Below, piece by piece: positions 1 through 8,886 of a DNA stretch of 64,000 bases. The notes beneath the pieces were generated by a model. It had not been told where the DNA came from, did no database searches, and worked only from the letters and a program-made list of their open reading frames with translations. Source of the stretch: Andalucia godoyi (Eukaryota > Discoba > Jakobea > Jakobida > Andaluciidae); the NCBI GenBank assembly GCA_009859145.1, contig VRVR01000005.1:124001-188000 (forward strand). Reading direction: 5' to 3'. The first letter of the stretch is position 1; each line of letters starts with the position of its first letter. Both the position numbers and the translations under genes were made by a program.

Positions 1-1
1 A

Positions 2-811
2 TCGCCGGTTGTGACGCCTGTGAATGATGTGTTTTTGCAATCCGGCGATTCGGGGCATGCAACCACAATCCTCAATGCGTACGAAGGACAGTCGAAGAAA
101 TCCAAGACCGTTGCGACAAGCGAAGAATCGTTTGCTACGGACTCCCCATCGCCAATCATCGATCGCCAAGTCAGGGTGTTTATCCCTTCCGCACAAATTC
201 CACCTGTGGAAGTGCCAGACGAATACTACGACGTTACCTCGGAAGACATTCGACACATTATCTCGCACCAGGCACTTGAAAGCGCATCAAACGACGTGCT
301 GAAGACCCAAGCACTGCGAGACCAAGAGGCAGCGAAGAGGGCACGTGTATACAATCGAACAATCATACGTGTTCGACTGCCGGACGGATACATCCTACAA
401 GCAGTGTTTGCACCTGCAGAGCCGATGCGGAGTGTCTATCAGTTCGTGCGAGACCATGTCGAAAACAAGGATGTGCAATTCGAGTTGTTCCAGACTCCCC
501 CGAGAACCGTCTTTGCAGACATGGGGGCTTCGCTTTTGTCCCTAAAACTCGTTCCTGCTGCGATCTTGTCCGTTGCATGTGGCGGGCAAATTTTCGACAT
601 TCGCTCCGATCTGAAAGCCTCCGCTTCCACGTTGGATACGGCGGAAGTCAAGATTACGCCGGTATCGGTGGGTGGCAGAGAAATCCGTGAGGAATCTGCT
701 GCTGATGCATCGTCGTCGTCTTCTTCTTTTGGAAGTTCCGCGTCTGCAGAGCAAAGCAGGGAAGCCAAAGAAAAAAGGCTTGCGAAACTCATGGGCCTGG
801 GCAAGAAGTGA
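2..811 (+). CDS. ASPSCR1: TUG/ASPL (UBXN9)-type UBX-domain protein, 5' partial
   Basis: The frame is open from the first bases of the window, so the N-terminus (normally a ubiquitin-like domain) lies outside it; about 269 residues remain. The retained part has the family's central segment (about residues 50-110, VFIPSAQIPPVEVPDEYYDV) and a UBX fold (about 115-195) with YNRTIIRVRLPDGYILQ followed by the ELFQTPPRTVF turn. This order, with a short basic C-terminal tail (EKRLAKLMGLGKK), fits ASPSCR1/TUG rather than other UBX proteins. Members bind the p97/Cdc48 AAA ATPase and disassemble or tether it, and in animals they retain membrane cargo. A serine-rich linker precedes the tail. It is convergent with the next gene and only about 75 bases separate the stop codons. 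Family call is firm; the exact orthologue is inference. Confidence 0.85.
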   Translation, partial: SPVVTPVNDVFLQSGDSGHATTILNAYEGQSKKSKTVATSEESFATDSPSPIIDRQVRVFIPSAQIPPVEVPDEYYDVTSEDIRHIISHQALESASNDVLKTQALRDQEAAKRARVYNRTIIRVRLPDGYILQAVFAPAEPMRSVYQFVRDHVENKDVQFELFQTPPRTVFADMGASLLSLKLVPAAILSVACGGQIFDIRSDLKASASTLDTAEVKITPVSVGGREIREESAADASSSSSSFGSSASAEQSREAKEKRLAKLMGLGKK

Positions 812-885
812 AATTGGATTCAGTCATGCAAAGAGCAATAAAATCAGGATGAATCAATCGCAGAAACACAGAAGATGATGTTCCC

Positions 886-2346
886 TTACTGTTGCCCGTA
901 ACGCTGTCGAAGTGGGTGATCAGGATACTGCCGAGAGAATTCCTCCCATGCGTTGCAAATGGATTCTTCGATGTCAAAATACCGCGGGATACGGGTACTG
1001 TCCTTTGGCTCGAGGTCCACCAGTCGAATCTTAAACTCCGTTGCAGATCGAAAGCAAATCATAATTGAAAGATCCATGGCAGTGCGGGAAATAAGAAATG
1101 CACGAATGAGGTCAATCTTTGCCAGGTCTGTTTGTCCATGCGCATCCACATTGCGTAGCTGGTCCCAGGAAACTGGCCGGGATGGATCCACATTCAAATT
1201 GTAATTTCCATTCAGCTCATTGTACATGTCTTGGATGGCATCCACGTCGACCAAATCCAACCGCTGAACGTCCTCGATACGTTTCAAAACGCCTTCATTC
1301 TGCAAAATTGACGCCAGCGTCTCCATCTCGGTAAACACTGCAGCATCGGACAACTTGCCATCGACAAAAACCCGAAAGTTGTTCTGGGGACACTCTTGCA
1401 AATCATGCAAGGCTCGCCGCAACCTCTGCGCATTCATCGAAAACAAGTCCAACGGATTGTAAAGGCTCACATCTTGATTCGATCCCTTTTTCCAAAACAA
1501 AAACAAAACAAAACACTTAGTGGTCTTCTACAAACACACACACGCACGCACACACACACAATGAGCACCAAGCAGGCAAGAAGAGGAAGAGGTCGCCAGT
1601 AAGGAAGAACATACTGTGATGAAACGCTGCGTTTGCAGAAGAGTGTATCTTGGCACGCGTGAGCGAATGTGAGGAAACCTCCTCAGCACTTGCAACTGTG
1701 GTACAAACCCGCACTTTGGCTTAATTTCAATGCAAAAAGAGTGCAGATCTGCTCTTCCATCCAAAACGCACGCGTCTTCAATCAGCTTTCCAATGGGAAG
1801 TAGCAAGCGAGGAGAGGTTGAAGCTCGTCGTTTTGCAGGCCGATCCAGCTCGGTGCATGCAGCAAGATTCCTGATAAAGTCGCACGAAATGCGGATCCAG
1901 CGACTAGAACAGAAATAAGCGCTCCCGATAAGCGGCTTCATTACGTTTTCCTCAAACTGTTCAGCAGCGGCCACATGCTCTTCTTCGAGCAATTCGTCTT
2001 CGAATTCAGACCCATTTTCCAATAGACTCGTCTGTTCGCTCAGAGAATACCGAGATTTTTGCAGCCGCAGAACCTTTCCAGTCTATTCCCATAAAATAAA
2101 CAATCAGTCAGAAACATAGGAGGGAGATCATTACTACAACACAAAAAACAGCAAAAAAAAAAAAAAAACCCATAGTATGATGATGATGACGATGATGAGT
2201 CATACGAATTGAGTGTCGGATCCAGTGTACGCATAAACAATGTTTGCGCCGCCTTCGCCCCTATATACCCAGTCTCTGCAATCCAACTGCACAACATCAG
2301 ATCCAAGGTATGTCGACTCGAAATTGCAAATTGCCTCAATCGACAT
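886..2346 (-). CDS. IPK1: Inositol-pentakisphosphate 2-kinase (IPK1), three exons
   Basis: Makes phytate (InsP6) from InsP5. The gene reads only when spliced: exon 1 2346-2206, intron 2205-2083 (GTATGA...ATAG), exon 2 2082-1615, intron 1614-1486 (GTATGT...AAAG), exon 3 1485-886. Both introns are phase 0 and the product is about 402 residues, close to the usual 400-490. Exon 1 carries the glycine loop GEGGANIVYAYTG; exon 2 opens with TGKVLRLQKS and ends with the family hallmark EIKPKCGF; exon 3 has YNPLDLFS, PQNNFRVFVDG and the C-terminal FKIRLVDLEPKD. The joins restore these conserved blocks, which supports the intron calls. The ATG at 2346 gives MSIEAICNFEST. The first intron holds a run of about 20 A on the plus strand. 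Divergent from the following plus-strand gene. Confidence 0.93.
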
Positions 2347-2656
2347 CCTTTGTACCCCCCGATCCTAGTGTGTGTTTCTGGGCTTTCGACTGATCTTTGA
2401 GGAGGAAAAATACTAACCAAGAGCTGACGCAGAGAAATACAAAGGAAAAGTGGAAACCGAAAAAGGTGGTCTCACCATCAATTGATGCTAGGAACGAGGA
2501 GAAACATCCAGCAACAAAAAGCCAGCAATTTTCCCTTTTGGCGCTTTTGTTTTCTCCGTTCTTTTTGGTTGCTCTTCTTCTTTTGGTTCAGCGGCATGAG
2601 AAGGTTATGTACACCGGGTAGTGTGCTATGGACTCTTAGACTTTGGTAGTTAGTGC
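2347..2656. other. Intergenic region between divergent genes
   Basis: About 310 bases between the IPK1 start and the next plus-strand gene. AT- and A-rich upstream, pyrimidine-rich near 2530-2590. It probably holds both promoters; I see no recognisable element or ORF that looks coding. Confidence 0.5.
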
Positions 2657-3073
2657 ATGTCTTCTGAAATCCGTCGGGCGCTTTCTTATGAGCAATCGAT
2701 TGCGGCGCTTCTTCGGAGATCGCAGAATCTGGAGTTGATGCAAGAGCGAGACGCATATTCCGAGCGGTTGCAAGCGTACAAGTCGCGACTCTTGCGATTT
2801 CTAACGTGCATCATTCCTGTCAACTCTTCCATTTCTATGCCGCATCTCACGAAAACATCCGCACAGCAGAGGTTTCACGTGACGCAAGAACCTGTCTCGG
2901 TCTTTTCCGTCCCGTCGTATGTCAAGAATCTCGAGCAGTGGGACCCATTCCTCCAGACGACCGATGACCATGACCGTGACGAATTCTATGATGAAGACCA
3001 AAGCGAGAGTGGCGATGATGAAGACGCTGAAGATGGCGGCGACGTCGATGAGGAAGTCGATGAAGACGGCTGA
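2657..3073 (+). CDS. Small hypothetical protein with acidic tail
   Basis: 138 residues from the ATG at 2657. The first 55 residues are helical and rich in Arg/Leu/Glu (EIRRALSYEQSIAALLRRSQ), the middle is ordered-looking (VFSVPSYVKNLEQWDPF), and the last 40 residues are almost all Asp, Glu and Gly. Codon use resembles the neighbours. I do not recognise the family. The acidic end resembles chaperone or chromatin-associated tails, but that is weak. A following intron cannot be excluded. Confidence 0.6.
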   Translation: MSSEIRRALSYEQSIAALLRRSQNLELMQERDAYSERLQAYKSRLLRFLTCIIPVNSSISMPHLTKTSAQQRFHVTQEPVSVFSVPSYVKNLEQWDPFLQTTDDHDRDEFYDEDQSESGDDEDAEDGGDVDEEVDEDG

Positions 3074-3743
3074 CAGCTTTGTGCGTAGAACACCAAAACA
3101 ATACGATTTTCTTACCGTAGTCAAGTCTAGAATTTCTTTCATTCTTGCACTTTTTTCTTTCTATTATTCGTTCCGTTAGCTTGTTTTTAATAATTGAACC
3201 CTCAAGCAGCACCTTTCATCAGAGACAAAGACAAAACCATCTCATGGCTCCAAAGAGGGATCTCCCCAACAAACTCAAACCGGCCATGCCCGAAGATACC
3301 GAGAACCAAGAAGCTCGTGGTTGCGATGACCATTTGGTGCAGAGCAATCTGCATTGAAGAGTTGGTGCTCGCCCGAAAAATAAACAAAACATGTGGCTTG
3401 GATCTGTCTTCAGGGACAGCTTAGTCCGATGATCAACGAGCAATGGCGGAAAGGAGGAGACGAGGAACAGAAACAGGTGTGAGCTGCTGTACTCCTGCCT
3501 TCCAAAAACGGCTATTTGGAAACGTTTCTTGTTTTGGTTATTCGCCATCGCTGATTGATGTTCCGAATCCCCGATTACCAGGAATGCTGCACGAACCAGC
3601 AAAATGAACAAGCCACGAACAATCCGATTTCTTATCTTAACTCGTGTTCGACGATTCGCTACGGGTTTTTTTTTTGATATTTTGCTTGTTCACCGTTTCA
3701 TTTTCTTAATCCACATTTCGATTCACATACAAATATATATACA

Positions 3744-3779
<36 letters not shown>

Positions 3780-3870
3780 CAGAGAGAGAGACTCACAATT
3801 TCGTCTGACAAATTATTCTTTGCTGGTTTCGGACGATCGTTTAACCCAAACTCACAACGACAACAAAAAC

Positions 3871-3904
<34 letters not shown>

Positions 3905-3946
3905 ATCGCACTCAAGAAAAGTAGAAGAAAGAAAAGAATAGAGAAG
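3074..3946. other. Intergenic region, possible small minus-strand gene
   Basis: Nearly 900 bases. On the minus strand an open frame from the ATG at 3548 to 3219 (109 residues, MANNQNKKRFQIAVFG at the start) and an overlapping frame ending MVLSLSLMKGAA look mildly protein-like and could be exons of a small membrane protein, but no splice pattern or homologue convinces me. The 3' part consists of simple repeats upstream of the permease. Confidence 0.3.
3742..3902. repeat. GA and CA microsatellites upstream of the permease
   Basis: An interrupted (GA)n tract with GACA units at 3742-3792 and a (CA) tract at 3872-3902, ending 45 bases before the permease ATG, so they probably fall in its promoter or 5' leader. 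Confidence 0.9.
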
Positions 3947-5290
3947 ATGGGCACGCAAGACATTGAGATGGCGACGTTTCCATCAAAAACAACTTCTGCA
4001 TCGGCAACCCAGTCGCCATTCCAGCTTCCGCCTTCAACCATTCTCCAGAGTCCACCCCAAAAGAATCTCGACAATTCAGACTCGGTGTTGGATGTGTCTT
4101 CGGACGGCCTGTCGCCTGCAAAGACAACATTCACGCTGATTGCGGTGATTGCCGGAGCGGGGCTCCTGTCCCTTCCGTATGCAGTCCGACTCGCTGGATG
4201 GATTGCGATTCCGTTGATGGCGTTTACGTGCATGGTGTCCAACAACACGGCCGAGTCGATTGCAAGAATGATGATCACCCACAATCTGCACTCGTTTCCC
4301 GAGATCGGGCAAAAGGCATTTGGGGCGTTTGGCAAGTACGTCATCATGTTTGTGCACAAGTGCACGCTTGTGGGAATCGGAATTCTCTACTTGGTGCTTG
4401 CAGGCATCAACGTCAAGTCGATTGCGATCGCGTACAGCTCCAATAACAGCAGCATTCCCGGGGTATCTGTGTGGATTGCAATCTGTGGTGTCGTGATATT
4501 GCCCGTGATGTACATACGACACATCCACGAAGCGCCGCTGCTGACGCTGTTCGGAGCCTGTGCATCTGGGTTTGCAGCCATTGCCGTGATCATCGACTCG
4601 GTCACGGATCTCGCAACCGAAACCAACGACTCGCGACAAGTCGATATTGATCTGGAAGGAACACCGGTGTCAATGGCTTCCGTTGCCTTTGCATTCTGCG
4701 TGCAAACCGTCGTTCCGCCCGTTGTCGAAGCCATGAAAGAGCCCAAAAAATTCCCTGTTGCGATGAGATGGTCTTCTGTTATTGTCATATCATTCTATGC
4801 TTTAGTTGCAGGTCTCGGCTATGCTGCATATGGACTCAACACGGAGTCGCCCGTGACGCTCAACATGCCGCAAACAGCACCGCTCACGACCGTTGCCGTA
4901 GCAGCCGTCACTGCTCACGTCATGGTCATCTTCCCGGTCATGCTCAACCCAGTCTGCGTAGTCATCGAAGGACACCATGCCTGGGCTGAATCCACCATCC
5001 TCCGTGCCGTCTCCAGAACCGCACTCACAGTCTTTTGCGTCGGAGTCGGAGTCTCGGTCCCATACTTTGGAGACGTCATGTCGCTCATCGGCGCGTTCTT
5101 CCTCTCAAGTCTTGTCTTCATCTTTCCCTCTGTCTTCGAGCTCAAAATCGAATGGACACGCATCGGAACCGCAAGAAAAATGTGGAATGTATTCGTTTTC
5201 ATCTTTGGTCTCGCAATCTGTGTCGTTGGGACCATCTTTGCCGTGAACACTCTCGTCACTGACTTTGAAACCAACCCGCCCCAGTTTTGA
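3947..5290 (+). CDS. Amino acid/auxin permease family (AAAP) transporter
   Basis: 447 residues, close to the 400-500 of the family. After a 55-residue hydrophilic N-terminus comes the signature first helix TLIAVIAGAGLLSLPYAV, the conserved unwound GxG segment that binds the amino acid substrate, followed by about ten further hydrophobic segments (for example FCVQTVVPPVVEAMKEPKKF in the middle and LIGAFFLSSLVFIFPSVFEL near the end). Members are H+ or Na+ coupled amino acid symporters of the plasma membrane, vacuole or lysosome (AVT, SLC36, SLC38). Substrate and membrane cannot be read from the sequence. ATG at 3947 follows the CA repeat; no introns needed. Confidence 0.9.
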   Translation: MGTQDIEMATFPSKTTSASATQSPFQLPPSTILQSPPQKNLDNSDSVLDVSSDGLSPAKTTFTLIAVIAGAGLLSLPYAVRLAGWIAIPLMAFTCMVSNNTAESIARMMITHNLHSFPEIGQKAFGAFGKYVIMFVHKCTLVGIGILYLVLAGINVKSIAIAYSSNNSSIPGVSVWIAICGVVILPVMYIRHIHEAPLLTLFGACASGFAAIAVIIDSVTDLATETNDSRQVDIDLEGTPVSMASVAFAFCVQTVVPPVVEAMKEPKKFPVAMRWSSVIVISFYALVAGLGYAAYGLNTESPVTLNMPQTAPLTTVAVAAVTAHVMVIFPVMLNPVCVVIEGHHAWAESTILRAVSRTALTVFCVGVGVSVPYFGDVMSLIGAFFLSSLVFIFPSVFELKIEWTRIGTARKMWNVFVFIFGLAICVVGTIFAVNTLVTDFETNPPQF

Positions 5291-5349
5291 TGATGGTCAT
5301 GATGATGAGGCCATCTCCATCTACCCACCTATTCATATTTTTTCGTTCC

Positions 5350-5443
5350 CTCGTTCAGTCGTTCGTTCAGTCGTTCGTTCAGTCGTTCATTCAGTCGTTC
5401 GTTCAGTCGTTCATTCAGTCGTTCGTTCAGTCGTTCGTTCAGT
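5350..5443. repeat. 12-bp minisatellite (GTTCAGTCGTTC)n
   Basis: About eight tandem copies of a 12-bp unit with rare G/A variants (CATTCAG), starting 60 bases after the permease stop. It is open in several frames and produces Ser/Val- and Leu/Asn/Glu/Arg-repeat ORFs that I regard as artefacts. Confidence 0.95.
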
Positions 5444-5515
5444 TTCTGGGTCTCAATGCGTATGTCTATAATGTTTAATTTCTCCTGTAGTTGCTGTGCG
5501 TAATAATAGTAATAC

Positions 5516-5600
5516 AAGGCTCGCATGCTGCGCCTCGGGCAATATAAAATGACGTTTCAAATCAGCACGAACACCCATCAAATGAGTACTCTTGAGTAGG
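5516..5600 (+). repeat. Possible diverged copy of the 229-bp MITE
   Basis: GGCTCGCATGCTGCGCCTC and the bases after it (ATAAAATGACGTTT, then CAGC...CACCCATCA) follow the same order as the MITE interior at about 19400-19475. Similarity fades after about 80 bases and no terminal repeat is visible. The remaining bases between 5444 and 5960 hold only T-rich leader sequence. Confidence 0.4.
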
Positions 5601-5960
5601 ACATCCGTGCAGCCATGCAGAAACAGTCCATTTTTCGTCGGAGGTCGACGGCTGTCAACTGAGCCATGCTATCCGTCCCCAGTGCTCCTCTTCAAATAAA
5701 AAGTCTGTCTGGGAAAGCTGGTTTTTTTCAAATTTGTGTTGCAGAATTTGACGCCTTTGCTTTTCTCCTTTTCTTTGGTGTCGCTTTGGTTTTCCACCTT
5801 TTTTTTTAATACTTCCCGCCTCTTTTCTTTCTTTCTACTGCTCCTGGCTGCTGCTGTTGCTGCTGTTGTAACTTGTTGAGAAAGTAGGATTCCTTTTTTT
5901 ATTTGTCTTTCGTTGGAAACAGAAGAAGAAGGAAAGAGGAGGGTTCGTGAGGCGAGGATC

Positions 5961-8747
5961 ATGGGAAACGCTTCGAGTAACTCGGTGGAAGGAACGACGC
6001 TTCGGACGTATAATTTCAAGACCGAAGGTCCGGTGTTTTTCAGTGCTTTAATCCCGGATCGCAATCAGCTTGTGGCACTCGGGTCGACGTTTCTGGAGTC
6101 GTTTCGTGCTCAGGAAGTAGACAGAAAGTGGCTTGCGTACGTCGAGGCTGTTACATGTGCAGATATTGATGCTGCACGGACGAGAGAAATTTATTGTGGA
6201 TGCGCAGATGGAAAAGTGAGAGTCTACGAGACTGAGATTGGCGGGAAACTTGTCCGGTCGCTTATTCCATCATCTTCCGTTGGTTCAAACGCAGAGGCTG
6301 TGTCGGAGCCGCCGGCCATCACATGTGTGAAGAGCATATCGGAGGACATTATGCTGTTTGGCGATGCACTCGGAACTGTGTACGTGTATAATCTGAAGAA
6401 ACGGGAGGTGGAATCCAGCTTTGGAATCGACTTGAAAAGAGCTTCGAGTGGACTGGCACAGCAAGCCCCGGTTCCTGCTGCGATTCTCTGCTTGGCACAA
6501 GATGCGAAAAGGAATCACACATGGTGTGGCTTTTCAGATGGTGTGATCCGATGCTATGACCAGCAGGGAAAACGAGTGTTGCAACTGGGGTCTGCAAATG
6601 CGGCAAAGATGGCGGAAGTCCGTGCAATTGAAATCATCGCGCAACACGACATTTGCATTTTTGCAGTCGCGAACAAGTCGCTGCATGTTTGGGATCTGAG
6701 CAGCGGGAAAGAACTTGTGTCGTATCAGTTTGATGTTCTACGGATGTATTACTGCCCTCAAACTGATCTATTATTCACGGGAGGAGATGACGGGAAATTG
6801 GTTCTTTGGAGGTTGCCGAGAGAGCGCTCGCCGTCTCCATTGGTGTTGTTGAAAAAGTTTGACATGCATACTCGGCCTTTGTGGTGCATTACGTATTACT
6901 CGGGTGTGGATGCACTCCTCACGGGAGGCTTTGATTGTGTGGTGAAGCTGCTTCCACGAACGTTTTCTGCAATGTTGAAGGATTATGCGGCTGCGCAGGT
7001 TATCAGAATGAAACAGGAGCAGAAAGAGGAACAAGCAAGGCAAGTGGGAATCGATCTGCAGACGGTCTCGGAGGAGGAGGAAGTCGTTCTGCTGGATGAG
7101 CTGTACGGAAGAAGCGCTCCTCCAATGCCTGCTGTTGTGGAGGAGGCCAAGATGAAGGCACTGTATCTGCGGTTCCTCAAAGCCCTGGACAACGGAACTC
7201 CGGAAGGAGCGGGTCTGATATCAATCCTGACGGCCGGGTTTCACGACATGTTGGATAGTCTCAAGAAGGAGCTTGCGACGGCATCGTCAAACTTGGGGGC
7301 TGCCAGAGAGCAAATCTACCAGAGACACCGTCCATATCTCGAACCAACCTTCGGTGTCGCTCAGATCGAGAACACCTATGCAGAGAAACTCGAGGAAATG
7401 AAGAGACGTCATGAACAAGAATTGCGCGATTTAAAGGCATTTTATGAAGAGGAGCAGAAGCGTTTCGAAGATGCTATTGGGAACGGCAAGCATCACGCAG
7501 CTCTTGATTACCACAAGGCAAAGTATGCATATGCTGCTCGCAACCGGGAACTGGAAGCCGCGACGATTTCCCAGATGCGTGGCCTTCTGCTGTCTTCAGT
7601 TCCTCACAGCCGGCAGTTTTCGGAAAAGATTAAGCTCATATGCGCCATCAATCCGAGAACGCAAAAGGTGTACCATGCTATGGACATTGATTCCCTTGTG
7701 GACTACGCTGTCAAAGTTCTTCCACCAAAGGTCCCGTTGAATCTGTCTCTGAAGCATCGATCGCTGGTTTCTATCATTGACGTTGCGAAAACAGAAAAGG
7801 CAACATATGTGGTCATGGAAATGATGATTGACAACTTGCGCCACAAGCTAGCCACCCAAGATCCAGATATCATATTCCCTCCCTCCGAAATTGCTGCGTT
7901 GGTGTATGATGTGGCGGATGCTCTCAACTATTTGCACGAGAATGCAATGGTGCTGAGGGATTTGCGGCCGGAGAACGTGTTGTTGGACAAAGAGGGTAAT
8001 TCCAAGGTTGTGCACATAGGTCTGATGAAATCGCTTACTGGATCGGAGTCGAATGAAGAAGGGTTTGTGTACGCCGCTCCAGAGTTGTTCGCCCGCATGA
8101 TTTTGACTGCTTCTGACATGTGGTCTCTTGGATGTATCATTATGCAATTGTTCCAAACAAGCGAAGAGCGAAAGACGCCGATTATTACGGGGGAGCATGC
8201 TCAGGAAGTTTTCCACAGCATTAGCAAGTTCGTCGACATCCCTGACACTGCAGCTCTTGCCGCTATTGCTGCAGAGAATCGCCTTTCCGAAGGCAACACC
8301 GCACTGTACTGCTCGCTGCCACTGCATCGCACACTCCGGCTGGTGCCACTTCACGAACTGGTTCCTCATGCCCCTGTTGAGGCGCTCGATTTGATTTCCC
8401 GATTGCTAGTGGTGAATCCAAAGCTGCGTATTACCGCCGCAGAAGTCCTTCGACATCCGTTCATTCACAAGTATGTTCCCCGGGTTGCCGGACGAGAGCC
8501 TTTGCAACCAGAACTCCCCATCGTATATGTTTTGCCCAAGGCTGATCCGACTGGTGGTACGCATGTCCCGCCTGCTGCTGCGACAACCACCGTCTCGGAT
8601 GCCACCGACGATGCGCCTCACGATGTCCATTCCGACATCCCCGGAACTGCGCCTACGCCGGCGGATGAGGAAGACGAAGTCGAAAAACTGCTGCAGTCCT
8701 CCCGGGAATTGAAGCTGGTGCCAGAGGAATCGGACGAACACCAATAG
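5961..8747 (+). CDS. WD40-repeat protein with C-terminal protein pseudokinase domain
   Basis: 928 residues from the ATG at 5961 (MGNASSNS, an N-myristoylation-type start). Residues about 20-330 form a beta-propeller with repeated GxxDGxxxxW-like units (LFTGGDDGKLVLWRLP, LLTGGFDCVVKLL). Residues about 450-550 are a charged coiled coil (YAEKLEEMKRRHEQELRDLK). Residues about 570-840 are a kinase fold: YAVKVLP keeps the Lys (about 583), the catalytic loop is LRDLRPENVLL (His to Leu, Lys to Arg) and the DFG motif is replaced by HIG (about 685), while APE is kept. Loss of the DFG Asp argues against normal Mg-ATP catalysis. The tail is acidic and Ala/Pro-rich. I know no named family with this exact order. 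Confidence 0.85.
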   Translation: MGNASSNSVEGTTLRTYNFKTEGPVFFSALIPDRNQLVALGSTFLESFRAQEVDRKWLAYVEAVTCADIDAARTREIYCGCADGKVRVYETEIGGKLVRSLIPSSSVGSNAEAVSEPPAITCVKSISEDIMLFGDALGTVYVYNLKKREVESSFGIDLKRASSGLAQQAPVPAAILCLAQDAKRNHTWCGFSDGVIRCYDQQGKRVLQLGSANAAKMAEVRAIEIIAQHDICIFAVANKSLHVWDLSSGKELVSYQFDVLRMYYCPQTDLLFTGGDDGKLVLWRLPRERSPSPLVLLKKFDMHTRPLWCITYYSGVDALLTGGFDCVVKLLPRTFSAMLKDYAAAQVIRMKQEQKEEQARQVGIDLQTVSEEEEVVLLDELYGRSAPPMPAVVEEAKMKALYLRFLKALDNGTPEGAGLISILTAGFHDMLDSLKKELATASSNLGAAREQIYQRHRPYLEPTFGVAQIENTYAEKLEEMKRRHEQELRDLKAFYEEEQKRFEDAIGNGKHHAALDYHKAKYAYAARNRELEAATISQMRGLLLSSVPHSRQFSEKIKLICAINPRTQKVYHAMDIDSLVDYAVKVLPPKVPLNLSLKHRSLVSIIDVAKTEKATYVVMEMMIDNLRHKLATQDPDIIFPPSEIAALVYDVADALNYLHENAMVLRDLRPENVLLDKEGNSKVVHIGLMKSLTGSESNEEGFVYAAPELFARMILTASDMWSLGCIIMQLFQTSEERKTPIITGEHAQEVFHSISKFVDIPDTAALAAIAAENRLSEGNTALYCSLPLHRTLRLVPLHELVPHAPVEALDLISRLLVVNPKLRITAAEVLRHPFIHKYVPRVAGREPLQPELPIVYVLPKADPTGGTHVPPAAATTTVSDATDDAPHDVHSDIPGTAPTPADEEDEVEKLLQSSRELKLVPEESDEHQ

Positions 8748-8886
8748 CCACGTTCAGCAGGCGGTGCGAATATGTTCAAATACTGTCTCCCCCCTCCTGT
8801 CCTTCTTTTTTCTTTCAATTTTCATTTTTAGGGAATACAATAATTGCTGTAAAATCCACAAACAGAAAAATGAAAAAGAGAAAACG

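Noticed and set aside
5350-5443. CRISPR-like array
   Set aside because: The 12-bp units are contiguous without unique spacers, and the genome is eukaryotic.
5265-5526. Repeat-rich ORFs (Ser/Val and Leu/Asn/Glu/Arg repeats)
   Set aside because: They are translations of the 12-bp minisatellite, open in several frames on both strands.
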